From Candidatus Latescibacterota bacterium (GTDB lineage: Bacteria; Krumholzibacteriota; Krumholzibacteriia; JACNKJ01), in NCBI GenBank assembly GCA_020633725.1, contig JACKDC010000002.1, positions 620,001 through 684,000 of the forward strand: a stretch of DNA of 64,000 nt, in the 5' to 3' direction. The notes under the pieces were generated by a model. That model had not been told where the DNA came from and did no database searches. It was given only the letters and a program-made list of their open reading frames with translations. The translations under genes and the position numbers were made by a program. Within the stretch, counting starts at the first letter, position 1. The number at the start of each line of letters is the position of its first letter. Of the stretch, positions 50,830 to 61,579 are shown in pieces.

Positions 50830-53157
50830 TCAGCGGACCAGGACCACGCGCTGTCCGGCGCTTCCCTGCCCATCCCGCACGGCCACGAAGTAGACGCCGG
50901 CCGGCGCGCGCTGGCCCTTCGCGTCGCGGCCGTCCCAGCTGACGCGATGCGGCCCGGCATCGAGGCGGCCGCGATCCAGGCTGCGGACGTGTGCGCCGCG
51001 GACGTCGTAGACGTCCACCGACACGGTCGCGGGTGTGGAGAGCGAGAAGCCGAAGGACGTGCTGCCCGCGAAGGGATTCGGCCAGGCCGGGCGCAGCGTC
51101 AGGGTGGAGGCGCCCGCCTCCAGCGGCGGCACGGCGGTGTCGGCGGGATGCCAGAGGCCCACGCGCGCCGAGCCGGCCGTGCCCGCGAGCTGGAACTCGC
51201 CGCCCACCCACACGTCGTTCGCGAGGGCATAGGCAGCGTTGCCCCGCGCGTCGAGGCCCGAGCCGAGGGCGCTCCAGGCGCTGCCGTCCCAGACGGCGAC
51301 GTAGGCGGCGGGCTGGCCGCCGGCCTGGGTGAAGTCGCCGGTCACGTAGAGGTCGCTGCCCACCGACGTGATGTCCCGCACGACGTTGTTCACGCCGTCG
51401 CCGAGCGGGCTCCAGTTCGTGCCGTCCCAGACGGCGATGCGGCTCGCGGGCTGCCCACCCGCCTCCAGGAAGCCGCCGCCCACGTAGAGCAGGCCGTTCA
51501 TCTCGTGGATCGCGTTCACCGTGTAGCTGGTGCCCGCGCCCAGCGGCTGCCAGGCGCTGCCGTCCCAGCGGGCGATGTTGTTGGCGCTCACGCCGTCCAC
51601 CGACGTGAACTGCCCGCCCATCACCGGGTCGCCCTGGTAGGAGCCCAGGCTGTAGAGGATCTGCACGCCGCCCTGCACGCCCGTGCCCAGGGGGTCGAAG
51701 TCGCTGCCGTTCCAGCGGCCGAGGGTCTGCTCGCCGCCCCAGTAGCCGTTCGCGTAGAGCGCGCCGCCCAGGGACAGCAGGCCGCTCACGGTGGACTGCG
51801 AGCCCGCGCCCATGGCGCTCCACTGCGTGCCGTCCCAGCGCGCGATCTTGTTGGCGGGCACGCCGCCGGCCGTGCTGAAGGCGCCACCGACGATCAGGTC
51901 GCCCTCGAAGCTCGCCACCGCCTGCACGTTGACGCCGATGCCGGCGGCGATGCCGCTTCCCAGCGGCTGCCAGGCGCTGCCGTCCCAGGCCGCGACGACG
52001 CCGCTCACGTCGCCGATCTTGCCGAAGCGGCCGCCGGCGATGGGTGTGCCGTCCCAGTCGCCGATGACGTCCACGGTGCCGAGCGCGCCCTGGCCCGCCA
52101 CGAGGGCGGCCCAGCTGCCGTCGTAGACCGCGAGGCCCGCCGCGGGCACGCTCTCCACCGTGTTGAAGTAACCGCCCACGACGAGCCCGCCGCCCCAGTC
52201 GGTCATGCCGGTGACCGCGCCGTTGCAGAAGCCGAGCGTGGACCAGAACGCGCCGTTCCAGCGCTGGATGCCGCCCCAGACGTCCGTCGCCACCAGGTCG
52301 GCGCCGTAGAAGCCGAGGGCGACGGTCTCCTCGGCCACGGGCGGCGAGCCCGGCACGTCGAAGCTGCTGCCGTTCCAGCGCACGAGGCCGTCCACGGGCA
52401 GGCTGCCCGCCTGCATGAAGTAGCCGCCGATGTAGAGGTCGCCGGCGTAGGCGGCCAGGGTCTCGGCGTAGACGTTGTAGATGTCGCCGAACTCGTCGCT
52501 GAGGCCGCCGCCCACGCCCGACCAGCCGCCGCCGTCCCAGCGCGCGAGATTCGGCGCGTAGGCGAAGCCCGCCAGCTCGAAGGTGCCGCAGGCGTAGAGG
52601 TCGCCGCCGTAGGACGCCACGGCGGCCACCTCGCCGTCCATGCCCTCGTCCAGTGTGTCCCAGGCGCTGCCGTCCCAGAGGGCGATGTTGCCGGCGAAGT
52701 TGCCATCCACGTCGGAGAAGTAGCCGCACACGGCGAGCTGGCTGTTCCAGACGGCGAGGGCTTCGACGGTGTCGTCCACGCCGCCGCCCACCGTGTTCCA
52801 GGCCGTGCCGTCCCACGCGGCGATGCCGCCGGTGAACCAGCCGCCGGCGTAGAGCGCGCCGTTCCACTCGACCAGGGCCTCGACGCCGCCGCTGGCGAGA
52901 TCGCCCATGGCCGTCCACTGCGTGCCGTCCCAGCGCGCGATGTTCACGATCGCCTGGCCGCCGACGGCGATGAACTCGCCGGCCACGATCAGGTCGCCGC
53001 CGTAGACCGCGGTGGCGGTGACATTGCCGATCACGCCGGGCAGGCTGAAGCGGGTGTCCCAGTTCTCGTCGCCGGGGGCGGCCTGGGCGGTGTGGACGGT
53101 GAGGGTGGCGAGGAAGAGGCAGAGGAGTAGCGCGAGCCGCGCCTGCAAGCGTGCCAT
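50830..53157 (-). CDS. Secreted WDG-repeat propeller protein with FlgD-like sorting domain
   Basis: A 775-residue secreted protein with signal peptide (MARLQARLALLLCLFLATLT...AQA). The body holds about 13 repeats of 45-50 residues, each with an xxARWDGTQWxxxG-like strand (NIARWDGTQWTAMG, NIALWDGSAWDTLD, KIARWDGTQWSAMG, RIAVWDGTNWSPLG) preceded by LYVGGxFxxAGG-like strands. That fits two stacked beta-propellers of the kelch/galactose-oxidase-like type. The FlgD-like domain starts LRPAWPNPFAGSTSFGFSLS near residue 693 and ends RVVLVR. ATG 53157 marks the signal peptide; the ribosome site is weak. No catalytic residues visible; it probably binds extracellular ligands. Confidence 0.85.
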   Translation of the reverse strand: MARLQARLALLLCLFLATLTVHTAQAAPGDENWDTRFSLPGVIGNVTATAVYGGDLIVAGEFIAVGGQAIVNIARWDGTQWTAMGDLASGGVEALVEWNGALYAGGWFTGGIAAWDGTAWNTVGGGVDDTVEALAVWNSQLAVCGYFSDVDGNFAGNIALWDGSAWDTLDEGMDGEVAAVASYGGDLYACGTFELAGFAYAPNLARWDGGGWSGVGGGLSDEFGDIYNVYAETLAAYAGDLYIGGYFMQAGSLPVDGLVRWNGSSFDVPGSPPVAEETVALGFYGADLVATDVWGGIQRWNGAFWSTLGFCNGAVTGMTDWGGGLVVGGYFNTVESVPAAGLAVYDGSWAALVAGQGALGTVDVIGDWDGTPIAGGRFGKIGDVSGVVAAWDGSAWQPLGSGIAAGIGVNVQAVASFEGDLIVGGAFSTAGGVPANKIARWDGTQWSAMGAGSQSTVSGLLSLGGALYANGYWGGEQTLGRWNGSDFDPLGTGVQGGVQILYSLGSYQGDPVMGGQFTSVDGVSANNIARWDGSAWQPLGAGTSYTVNAIHEMNGLLYVGGGFLEAGGQPASRIAVWDGTNWSPLGDGVNNVVRDITSVGSDLYVTGDFTQAGGQPAAYVAVWDGSAWSALGSGLDARGNAAYALANDVWVGGEFQLAGTAGSARVGLWHPADTAVPPLEAGASTLTLRPAWPNPFAGSTSFGFSLSTPATVSVDVYDVRGAHVRSLDRGRLDAGPHRVSWDGRDAKGQRAPAGVYFVAVRDGQGSAGQRVVLVR

Positions 53158-53241
53158 GGGGTGTCGCTCCGAGGATGGGTGGATGCACAACGCAAAGTCG
53201 GCAATTCTAGCAGAAATGCCGACTTTGGTCCAGCGGGCGGA

Positions 53242-53883
53242 TCAGGCCGCCGGGAAGCGCTCGCGCAGGACCGCCGCCAGCTCGTCGAGCTGGTTCGTGA
53301 AGAAGTGGTCGGCGCCCTCGATCCACTCCAGATGCTTCGGCGCGCAGAAGTCGGGGTAGCGCCGGCGCAGCTCCTCGGGGTCGCAGAACTGGTCCCGCGT
53401 GCCGTGGACGAAGAGCTTCGGCTTGCCACAACCCGCGAGGAAGCCCAGTTCGGCCCAGCCCACGGGCACGCCGAGGGCGATGAGCGCGCCCACGCGGGGG
53501 TCGGGGGCGCCCACCTTGAGCGTGAGCCAGGCGCCGAAGGAGAAGCCCATCAGCGTGAGGGGGCGCCCTGGCAATTCCGCGGCGAGGTGGTCGAGACCGG
53601 CCTTCACGTCCGCCTGTTCGCCCTGGCCGTCGTCGTACTGGCCCGCGCTCGTGCCCACGCCCCTGAAGTTGAAGCGCAGGGTCGCCAGCCCGCGCTCGGC
53701 CGCGACGCGCTGGCAGGTGTAGATCACCTTGTTGTGCATGGTGCCCCCGTAGAGGGGGTGCGGATGCAGGATCAGCACGCCGCCGGCCTCGTCGGTCGCC
53801 GGCGGACGGTAGAGGGCCTCCAGCCGGCCGGCCGGGCCGGCGAGCTCGAGGCCGCGCTCGTGCTGGGTGCGGGGCTCGCTCAT
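53242..53883 (-). CDS. Alpha/beta hydrolase (dienelactone-hydrolase-like)
   Basis: A 213-residue cytoplasmic alpha/beta hydrolase of the family with N-terminal GVLILHPHPLYGGTMHNKVI and TLRFNFRGVGTSAGQYDDGQ. The catalytic triad is visible: Ser in LMGFSFGAWL (about 114), Asp in FVHGTRDQFCD (about 161) and His in IEGADHFF (about 191). The HPHPxxGG oxyanion segment is typical for this small esterase group, whose physiological substrates are not well known. It stands alone, 277 bp from the nuo operon in the opposite direction. Confidence 0.85.
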   Translation of the reverse strand: MSEPRTQHERGLELAGPAGRLEALYRPPATDEAGGVLILHPHPLYGGTMHNKVIYTCQRVAAERGLATLRFNFRGVGTSAGQYDDGQGEQADVKAGLDHLAAELPGRPLTLMGFSFGAWLTLKVGAPDPRVGALIALGVPVGWAELGFLAGCGKPKLFVHGTRDQFCDPEELRRRYPDFCAPKHLEWIEGADHFFTNQLDELAAVLRERFPAA

Positions 53884-53958
53884 GGGGTCACAGGATGCGT
53901 GGGGGCGGGTGGGACGTCAACTGCGGGCCGGGCCGAGGCCGGGCGGGCGGCGGGTCCC

Positions 53959-53987
53959 ATCTGTATCCTGGAATTTCACATACAGAT
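53959..53987. promoter_or_regulatory. Dyad ATCTGTAT-N13-ATACAGAT upstream of the nuo operon
   Basis: Perfect 8-bp arms separated by 13 nt, about 170 nt before nuoA. The 21-bp centre-to-centre distance equals two helical turns, as for dimeric regulators. No clear promoter is visible; a TTGCGG at 54021 has no convincing -10. Confidence 0.45.
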
Positions 53988-54160
53988 AGCAGAAATATGC
54001 CTCCGGGCCCTTTCCCGGCCTTGCGGGGAAGTCCACATCTGCTTACTTGGAAAGTGCTTGTGGAGTAAAGGGCCGATGAGTAGCCTGAATCCGGACCCCG
54101 AGCTCCAGCACACGCCGCGCCATCGCTCGGACCCTCACCCGGCCACCGCGGAGAGAATTC

Positions 54161-54601
54161 ATGCTGTTCCAGTTTGCAAACGTGCTGGTCTTCATTCTCT
54201 TCAGCTTCTTCTTCATCTTCGCCCTGCTGGCGATCTCGAAGCTGCTGGCCCCCCGCCATCGCGACCAGGACAAGCTCAGCCCCTACGAGTGCGGCGAGCG
54301 TCCTTCGGGCTCCGGCCGGCTTCAGTTCAACATCCGCTTCTACATCATCGCGCTGGCCTTCCTCGTGTTCGACGTGGAGATCGCCTTCATGTTCCCCGTC
54401 GGCAAGGTCATGCGGAGCTTCGTGGACAGCGGCCAGGGGTGGTTTGTGCTGGTGGAGGTGCTGCTCTTCATCCTGATCCTCTTCCTGGGCCTGGTCTACC
54501 TGTGGCGCAAGGGTGACCTCGACTGGGTGAAGGATCTCCAGGTCAGCCGCACCGATGCTCCCATCGAGCTGCGGCGGCAGTCACAGTCCCGACCCGAGTA
54601 G
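54161..54601 (+). CDS. nuoA: NADH-quinone oxidoreductase subunit A
   Basis: A 146-residue membrane subunit of complex I with three membrane helices and the loop KLSPYECGERPSGSGRLQF, which lies near the quinone site (conserved ECG). FLVFDVEIAFMFP is the second hallmark. It begins the operon nuoABCDHIJKLMN. The C-terminal extension after residue 120 is longer than in E. coli. GAGAG precedes the ATG weakly. Confidence 0.94.
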   Translation: MLFQFANVLVFILFSFFFIFALLAISKLLAPRHRDQDKLSPYECGERPSGSGRLQFNIRFYIIALAFLVFDVEIAFMFPVGKVMRSFVDSGQGWFVLVEVLLFILILFLGLVYLWRKGDLDWVKDLQVSRTDAPIELRRQSQSRPE

Positions 54602-54613
54602 AGAGAGGACGCC

Positions 54614-55132
54614 ATGCCCGCGCGCGAGCTGCCCACCGTGGTGGACACCCTGCCCGAAGCGGCGATTTTCACGTCCACCGACAAGATCATGAACCTGGCC
54701 CGAGGCAACTCGGTCTGGTACCTGCTGAGCGCACTGGCCTGCTGCGGCATCGAGCTGATGCAGGCCGGCGGTCCGCGCACGGACCTCGACCGCATGGGCT
54801 CGGTGCCCCGAGCGACGCCCCGGCAGAGCGACCTGCTCATCGTCGCCGGGACGCTCACCTACAAGATGGCCAGCCGCCTCAAGCTGCTCTACGAGCAGAT
54901 GGCCGAGCCGCGCTACGTCATCTCCATGGGCAGCTGCGCCAACTGCGGCGGCCTCTTCAACCGGGGCTACAGCGTGGTGAAGGGCGTGGACGCGATCCTG
55001 CCCGTGGACGTCTACATCCCCGGCTGCCCGCCCCGCCCCGAAGCGCTCTACGAGGGCATCGCCGAACTGCAGCGCAAGATCAAGGGCGAGCGCTTTTTGG
55101 TGAAGCGCGAGTCGTCGCGGGAGGCGTCATGA
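54614..55132 (+). CDS. nuoB: NADH-quinone oxidoreductase subunit B
   Basis: A 172-residue peripheral subunit that carries cluster N2, the last iron-sulfur centre before quinone. The four ligand cysteines are in LACCGIE (two), SMGSCANCGG and PGCPPRPE. The ATG has AGAGAGGA upstream. Its end overlaps nuoC by ATGA. All expected motifs are present, so it should be functional. Confidence 0.96.
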   Translation: MPARELPTVVDTLPEAAIFTSTDKIMNLARGNSVWYLLSALACCGIELMQAGGPRTDLDRMGSVPRATPRQSDLLIVAGTLTYKMASRLKLLYEQMAEPRYVISMGSCANCGGLFNRGYSVVKGVDAILPVDVYIPGCPPRPEALYEGIAELQRKIKGERFLVKRESSREAS

Positions 55133-55641
55133 ACACCGAGGCCGTCTTCGCGCGCATCCGCGCGCTGCTGGGCGAGGAGGGGCTGACCTTCCGCACCGAC
55201 GTGCCCCAGCCGGACGTGGTCGTCACGCCCGGGCGTCTCGTGGAGCTCTGCGCGGCGTTGCGCGACGACCCCGAGCTGCACTTCGAGTCGCTTCAGCAGG
55301 TGGCCGGCGTGGACTACCCCGCCGACGACCCTCCCCGCCTGCGCAGCACGATCACCGTCTTCTCCTACAAGCACGGCGCGTTGCTGACGGTGCACACGGA
55401 CGTCCCGCGGGACAATCCGCGCGTCCCGAGTCTCGTCGCCCTCTGGCCCGCGGCCGAGTGGCACGAGCGCGAGAGCTGGGACCTGCTGGGCATCGTCTAC
55501 ACGGGGCATCCCGACCTGCGGCGCATCATGCTGCCCGACGACTGGGAAGGGCATCCCCTGCGCAAGGACTTCGAGGAGAAGCCGGACTACCAGGGCATCC
55601 CCACCCAGCGCGAGAGGGAGTGGCTGTCATGGCAGAAGTGA
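55129..55641 (+). CDS. nuoC: NADH-quinone oxidoreductase subunit C
   Basis: A 170-residue peripheral-arm subunit of the 30-kDa family: ESLQQVAGVDYP, WPAAEWHERESWDLLGIVYT, the conserved GHPDLRRIMLPDDWEGHPLR and KDFEE. NuoC holds NuoB and NuoD together. The ATG overlaps the nuoB stop; nuoD starts within its last 13 nt. It is separate from nuoD, unlike the E. coli NuoCD fusion. Confidence 0.95.
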   Translation: MNTEAVFARIRALLGEEGLTFRTDVPQPDVVVTPGRLVELCAALRDDPELHFESLQQVAGVDYPADDPPRLRSTITVFSYKHGALLTVHTDVPRDNPRVPSLVALWPAAEWHERESWDLLGIVYTGHPDLRRIMLPDDWEGHPLRKDFEEKPDYQGIPTQREREWLSWQK

Positions 55642-56750
55642 AGACGGAGCTGATGACCCTCAACATGGGTCCCCAGCATCCCAGCACGCACGGCGTGATC
55701 CGCTTCCAGCTCGAGACCGACGGCGAGGTCATCCACCAGTGCGTGCCCGACGTGGGCTACCTGCACCGGAGCATCGAGAAGATCGCCGAGGGGCTCGAGT
55801 ACTTCCAGTTCATGCCCTTCACCGACCGCGTGGACTACGTGGCCGCCATCAACGCCAACCACGGCTGGGCCGTGACCTGCGAGCGCATGGCCGGCCTCGA
55901 GGTGCCCGAGCGCGGCGAGCTGCTGCGCGTCATCGCGGCGGAGCTGGTGCGCCTGTCGAGCCACCTCGTGGGCGTGGGCTCCAACGCGGGCGACCTGGGC
56001 GCGGTGACGCCCTTCCTGCACGCCCTGCGCGAGCGCGAGAAGGTGAACGATCTCATCGAGGAGCTCTGCGGCGCGCGGCTCACGCACAACTACGTGCGCA
56101 TCGGCGGCGTGTCCCAGGACGCCCCGGCGGGGTGGACGGACAAGGTGCTGCGCTTCTGCGACGCGCACCTCCCCGCGCTGGACGAATTCGACCGGCTGAT
56201 CACCTTCAACAAGATCTTCCGCGAGCGGCTGGCCAACGTGGCCATCATCAGCGCGGAGGACGCCATGGGCTTCGGGCTGGCCGGTCCCAGCCTGCGCGGC
56301 AGCGGCGTCGACTTCGACTGCCGCCGCGACGACCCCTACGGCCTCTATCCGTCGCTGAACTTCGAGGTGCCGGTGGGGCAGGGCCTGATGGGCACGGTGG
56401 GGGACTGCTGGGATCGCTTCTGGTGTCGCGTCCAGGAGATGCGGCAGAGCGTGGCGCTCATCCGCCAGGCGATCGAGCGGCTGCCGGCCTCCGGGGCCGA
56501 GTTCTGGAACGAGAAGAAGGTGCTGAAGCCGCCGGCAGGCGAGTACTACGTGCGGACGGAGAGCGCGCGGGGCGAGCTGGGCTACTACGTGGTGTCCGAC
56601 GGCAGCAAGCAGCCCTACCGCGTCAAGATCCGCACGGGCAGCTTCGCGGCCATGAGCATCGTCGAGAAGATCGCCAAGGGCCTGATGATCGCCGACCTGA
56701 TCGCGATCATCGGCAGCCTGGACGTGGTCGCGCCCGAGATCGACAGGTAG
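55629..56750 (+). CDS. nuoD: NADH-quinone oxidoreductase subunit D
   Basis: A 373-residue 49-kDa subunit forming the quinone-binding cavity with NuoB. Conserved segments: TLNMGPQHPSTHGVIRF, YLHRSIEKIAEGLEYFQFMP, GPSLRGSGVDFDCRRDDPY and the C-terminal MSIVEKIAKGLMIADLIAII. The cavity His and Tyr residues in HPSTHG and DPYGLYP are kept. It is shorter than most NuoD proteins by about 20-30 residues at the N-terminus. Confidence 0.95.
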   Translation: MAEVKTELMTLNMGPQHPSTHGVIRFQLETDGEVIHQCVPDVGYLHRSIEKIAEGLEYFQFMPFTDRVDYVAAINANHGWAVTCERMAGLEVPERGELLRVIAAELVRLSSHLVGVGSNAGDLGAVTPFLHALREREKVNDLIEELCGARLTHNYVRIGGVSQDAPAGWTDKVLRFCDAHLPALDEFDRLITFNKIFRERLANVAIISAEDAMGFGLAGPSLRGSGVDFDCRRDDPYGLYPSLNFEVPVGQGLMGTVGDCWDRFWCRVQEMRQSVALIRQAIERLPASGAEFWNEKKVLKPPAGEYYVRTESARGELGYYVVSDGSKQPYRVKIRTGSFAAMSIVEKIAKGLMIADLIAIIGSLDVVAPEIDR

Positions 56751-56761
56751 AGGGAGCAGTC

Positions 56762-57868
56762 ATGGAGCAGTGGATCGCAGGACTGATCGCCGAGCACAAT
56801 CTGCCCGGACCGACCTGGGCCATCCAGCTCGGCATCATGCTGACCGTGGCGCTGCTGGCCATCGGTCTCTGGGCGGCGTTCGTGGCCGGCGTGCTCACCT
56901 ACGTCGAGCGCCGCGTGGCGGGCAAGATCCAGAACCGCATCGGTCCCAACCGCGTGGGTCCCAACGGGCTGCTGCAGTTCGTGGCCGACGGCGTGAAGCT
57001 GATCCTCAAGGAGGACATCATCCCCGCCGAGGCGGACCGCCCGCTCTTTCGCCTCGCGCCCTACCTCGTGGGCATGGGCACCTTCCTCACGCTCGTGGTG
57101 ATGCCCTGGGGCCAGCGCATGGTGATCAGCAACCTGAACGTGGGCGTGGTCTACTTGGTGGCCGTGACGAGCTTCGTCGTGGTGGGCATCCTGATGAGCG
57201 GCTGGGCCAGCAACAACAAGTGGTCGCTGCTCGGCGGCTTCCGCAGCGCGGCCCAGGTGGTGAGCTACGAGATCCCCACCGGGCTCAGCCTGCTGACCGT
57301 GGTGATCCTCTCGGGCTCGCTGAGCCTGTCGGAGATCGTGGGGGAGCAGGGCGGCGGCTTCGGGCTGCTGCGCTGGAACGTCTTCCACAACCCCTTCACC
57401 TTCGTGGCGTTCTTCATCTACTTCATCAGCGCGCTGGCGGAGAACAACCGCATTCCCTTCGACATTCCCGAGGCCGAGAGCGAGCTGGTCAGCGGCTACA
57501 ACACGGAGTACTCGGGCATCCGCTTCGGCGTGTTCTTCATCGGCGAGTTCGCCACCATCTGGATCGTCGCGGCCGTGGCCACGGCGCTCTTCCTGGGCGG
57601 CTGGAACTTTCCGGGCATTACCGACTCCCCGACGGGCTTCTGGGGGGCGGCGCTGGGTACGGGGGTCTTCCTCGCCAAGAGCTTCGCGCTCGTGCTGCTG
57701 ATCCTGCAGATCCGCTGGACGCTCCCGCGCGTGCGCGTGGACCAGCTCATGGCGATCTGCTGGAAGTACCTCGTTCCCATCTCGGTCTTCAACGTGGTGA
57801 TGACGGCCGTCTGGCTCGTGCTCTTCAAGGGGCGCGGGCTCTACGACCTCGTCGCCGGGCTCTTCTAG
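56762..57868 (+). CDS. nuoH: NADH-quinone oxidoreductase subunit H
   Basis: A 368-residue membrane subunit with about eight helices that links the quinone cavity with the proton channels. YVERRVAGKIQNRIGPNRVG is the N-terminal hallmark, and ENNRIPFDIPEAESELVSGY followed by TEYSGIRFG is the conserved charged loop. It follows nuoD by 11 nt: genes nuoE, F and G, usual here in 14-gene operons, are absent. GAGGGAGCAG precedes the ATG. Confidence 0.96.
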   Translation: MEQWIAGLIAEHNLPGPTWAIQLGIMLTVALLAIGLWAAFVAGVLTYVERRVAGKIQNRIGPNRVGPNGLLQFVADGVKLILKEDIIPAEADRPLFRLAPYLVGMGTFLTLVVMPWGQRMVISNLNVGVVYLVAVTSFVVVGILMSGWASNNKWSLLGGFRSAAQVVSYEIPTGLSLLTVVILSGSLSLSEIVGEQGGGFGLLRWNVFHNPFTFVAFFIYFISALAENNRIPFDIPEAESELVSGYNTEYSGIRFGVFFIGEFATIWIVAAVATALFLGGWNFPGITDSPTGFWGAALGTGVFLAKSFALVLLILQIRWTLPRVRVDQLMAICWKYLVPISVFNVVMTAVWLVLFKGRGLYDLVAGLF

Positions 57869-57876
57869 GAGGCGCC

Positions 57877-58362
57877 ATGGGTGCCGTCGCCAAGTACTTC
57901 TCGAACATCCGCGAAGCGGTCTCGACCACGCTCACGGGGCTCAAGATCACCTCGCGCCACCTGTGGGCGGAGAAGCCCATCACGGTGCAGTACCCCGACG
58001 TGAACGTGGAGGCCACGCTGCCCCCGCGCTACCGCGGCTTCCTGGTGAACGAGGTGGAGCTCTGCACGGGCTGCCTGCTCTGCGCCAAGGCCTGCCCGAT
58101 CGACATCATCTACATCGACGTGGAGCGCGACCCCGAGACCAAGGAGCGCATCCTCAGGCGCTACGACATCGACCTGGGCAAGTGCATGTACTGCGGGCTC
58201 TGCCTCGAGCCCTGCCCCACCGGCTCGATCCACTTCACGCCGCGCTTCGAGGCGAGCACCACCTACCTGGGCGATCTGTACCACGGGTTCGTGGAGACGA
58301 CCCCGCTGCCCATCTACAAGAACCCCAAAGCCCCCGGCGGGGCGGACGAGAAGGACGACTGA
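57877..58362 (+). CDS. nuoI: NADH-quinone oxidoreductase subunit I
   Basis: A 161-residue ferredoxin-like subunit with two [4Fe-4S] clusters (N6a and N6b). Ligands lie in CTGCLLCAKACP and CMYCGLCLEPCP. It passes electrons to NuoB. Length is normal. AGGAGG precedes the ATG, overlapping the nuoH stop region. The stop shares one base with the nuoJ start (TGATG). Confidence 0.95.
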   Translation: MGAVAKYFSNIREAVSTTLTGLKITSRHLWAEKPITVQYPDVNVEATLPPRYRGFLVNEVELCTGCLLCAKACPIDIIYIDVERDPETKERILRRYDIDLGKCMYCGLCLEPCPTGSIHFTPRFEASTTYLGDLYHGFVETTPLPIYKNPKAPGGADEKDD

Positions 58363-58880
58363 TGAGCGTCTTCGACGTCATCTTCTTCGCGCTGAGCGCG
58401 CTGACCCTGCTCTCCGCCTTCGTGGTGGCCGGCAGCCGCAACATCGTCTACTCGGGCTTTGCCCTGATCTTCGCCTTCCTGGGCGTGGCCGGCCTCTACG
58501 TGCAGCTCTCGGCGGACTTCCTGGCCGCCATGCAGGTGCTGGTCTACGTGGGCGGGATCACGGTGGTGATTCTCTTCGCCGTCATGCTGACGCGCGACAT
58601 CGCCAGCACCGCCGGCACCAACCCGATCCTGAATCGTCCGGCGTCGCTGCTGGCCGCGGCCGGTGTGCTGGTGATGAGCCTGGTGCTGATCCTGGACAGC
58701 GACTGGCCGCTCCGCCCCGAGGTCGCCTACGCGCCGACCAGTGGCGAGCTGGGACGCGAGCTGCTGGGCAAGTACCTGCTGCCCTTCGAGGTGGCGTCGC
58801 TGCTGCTGCTGGGCGCGCTCATCGGCGCGGTGATCATCGCGCGGCGCGAGGTGCGCGAGAACGAGGAGGCGCGGTCGTGA
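58362..58880 (+). CDS. nuoJ: NADH-quinone oxidoreductase subunit J
   Basis: A 172-residue, five-helix membrane subunit. Conserved: FALIFAFLGVAGLYVQLSAD, FLAAMQVLVYVGGITVVILF (with the pi-bulge helix) and the C-terminal FEVASLLLLGALIGAVIIA. The ATG overlaps the nuoI stop, and the stop overlaps the nuoK start (GTGA). Confidence 0.94.
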   Translation: MSVFDVIFFALSALTLLSAFVVAGSRNIVYSGFALIFAFLGVAGLYVQLSADFLAAMQVLVYVGGITVVILFAVMLTRDIASTAGTNPILNRPASLLAAAGVLVMSLVLILDSDWPLRPEVAYAPTSGELGRELLGKYLLPFEVASLLLLGALIGAVIIARREVRENEEARS

Positions 58881-59182
58881 TCGGGCTGAACCACTTCCTG
58901 ATGGTGGGGGCGCTGCTCTTCGCCTCGGGCGTCTACACCGTGCTGAGCCGTCGCAACGCGATCGGCATCCTGATGGGCGTGGAACTGATCCTCAACGCGG
59001 CGGGCCTCAACTTCGTGGCCTTCAACCACTACACGACCACGGGCATCCAGGGCGGGCTCTTCACCGTGTTCATCATCGTGCTGGCGGCGGCCGAGGCGGC
59101 GGTGGCCCTGGCCATCGTGCTGGCCATCTACCAGAACCTCCGCGACATCGACGCGAACCGGCTGGACACGCTCCAGCGCTAG
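58877..59182 (+). CDS. nuoK: NADH-quinone oxidoreductase subunit K
   Basis: A 101-residue, three-helix subunit homologous to MrpC. The buried glutamates needed for proton movement are in MGVELILNAAGLNFVAF and VLAAAEAAVALAIVLAIY. GTG 58877 is the start, within the nuoJ stop. A hairpin follows before nuoL. Confidence 0.95.
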   Translation: MIGLNHFLMVGALLFASGVYTVLSRRNAIGILMGVELILNAAGLNFVAFNHYTTTGIQGGLFTVFIIVLAAAEAAVALAIVLAIYQNLRDIDANRLDTLQR

Positions 59183-59190
59183 TGTGGCTC

Positions 59191-59208
59191 GCCGGGCGGG
59201 GGCCCGGC
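59191..59208 (+). other. Small hairpin between nuoK and nuoL
   Basis: GCCGGG and CCCGGC arms around a 6-nt loop, 9 nt after the nuoK stop. A similar hairpin precedes nuoM (61549-61562). They may adjust message stability within the operon. Confidence 0.35.
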
Positions 59209-59230
59209 CGCAAGGGAAGGACGGTCGCGA

Positions 59231-61540
<2,310 letters not shown>

Positions 61541-61548
61541 GGACGCTG

Positions 61549-61562
61549 CGGGCCGAGGCCCG
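61549..61562 (+). other. Small hairpin between nuoL and nuoM
   Basis: CGGGCC-GA-GGCCCG, a perfect 6-bp inverted repeat 8 nt after the nuoL stop, just before the nuoM ribosome site GGGGAGG. Confidence 0.3.
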
Positions 61563-61579
61563 GGGAGGTACTGGCTGTC

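Noticed and set aside
50830..53157. Tandem DNA repeat or CRISPR in the WDG-rich region
   Set aside because: The repetition is at protein level (propeller repeats of 45-50 residues with divergent codons); there are no identical repeats with unique spacers.
54052..54068. Sigma-54 site upstream of nuoA
   Set aside because: TGGAAAGTGCTTGT has the wrong spacing and lacks the GG-N10-GC core.
54076..54516. A frame starting ATGAGTAGC upstream of and across nuoA
   Set aside because: It overlaps nuoA in another frame, has Arg/Pro-rich content and no homology; the start has no ribosome site.
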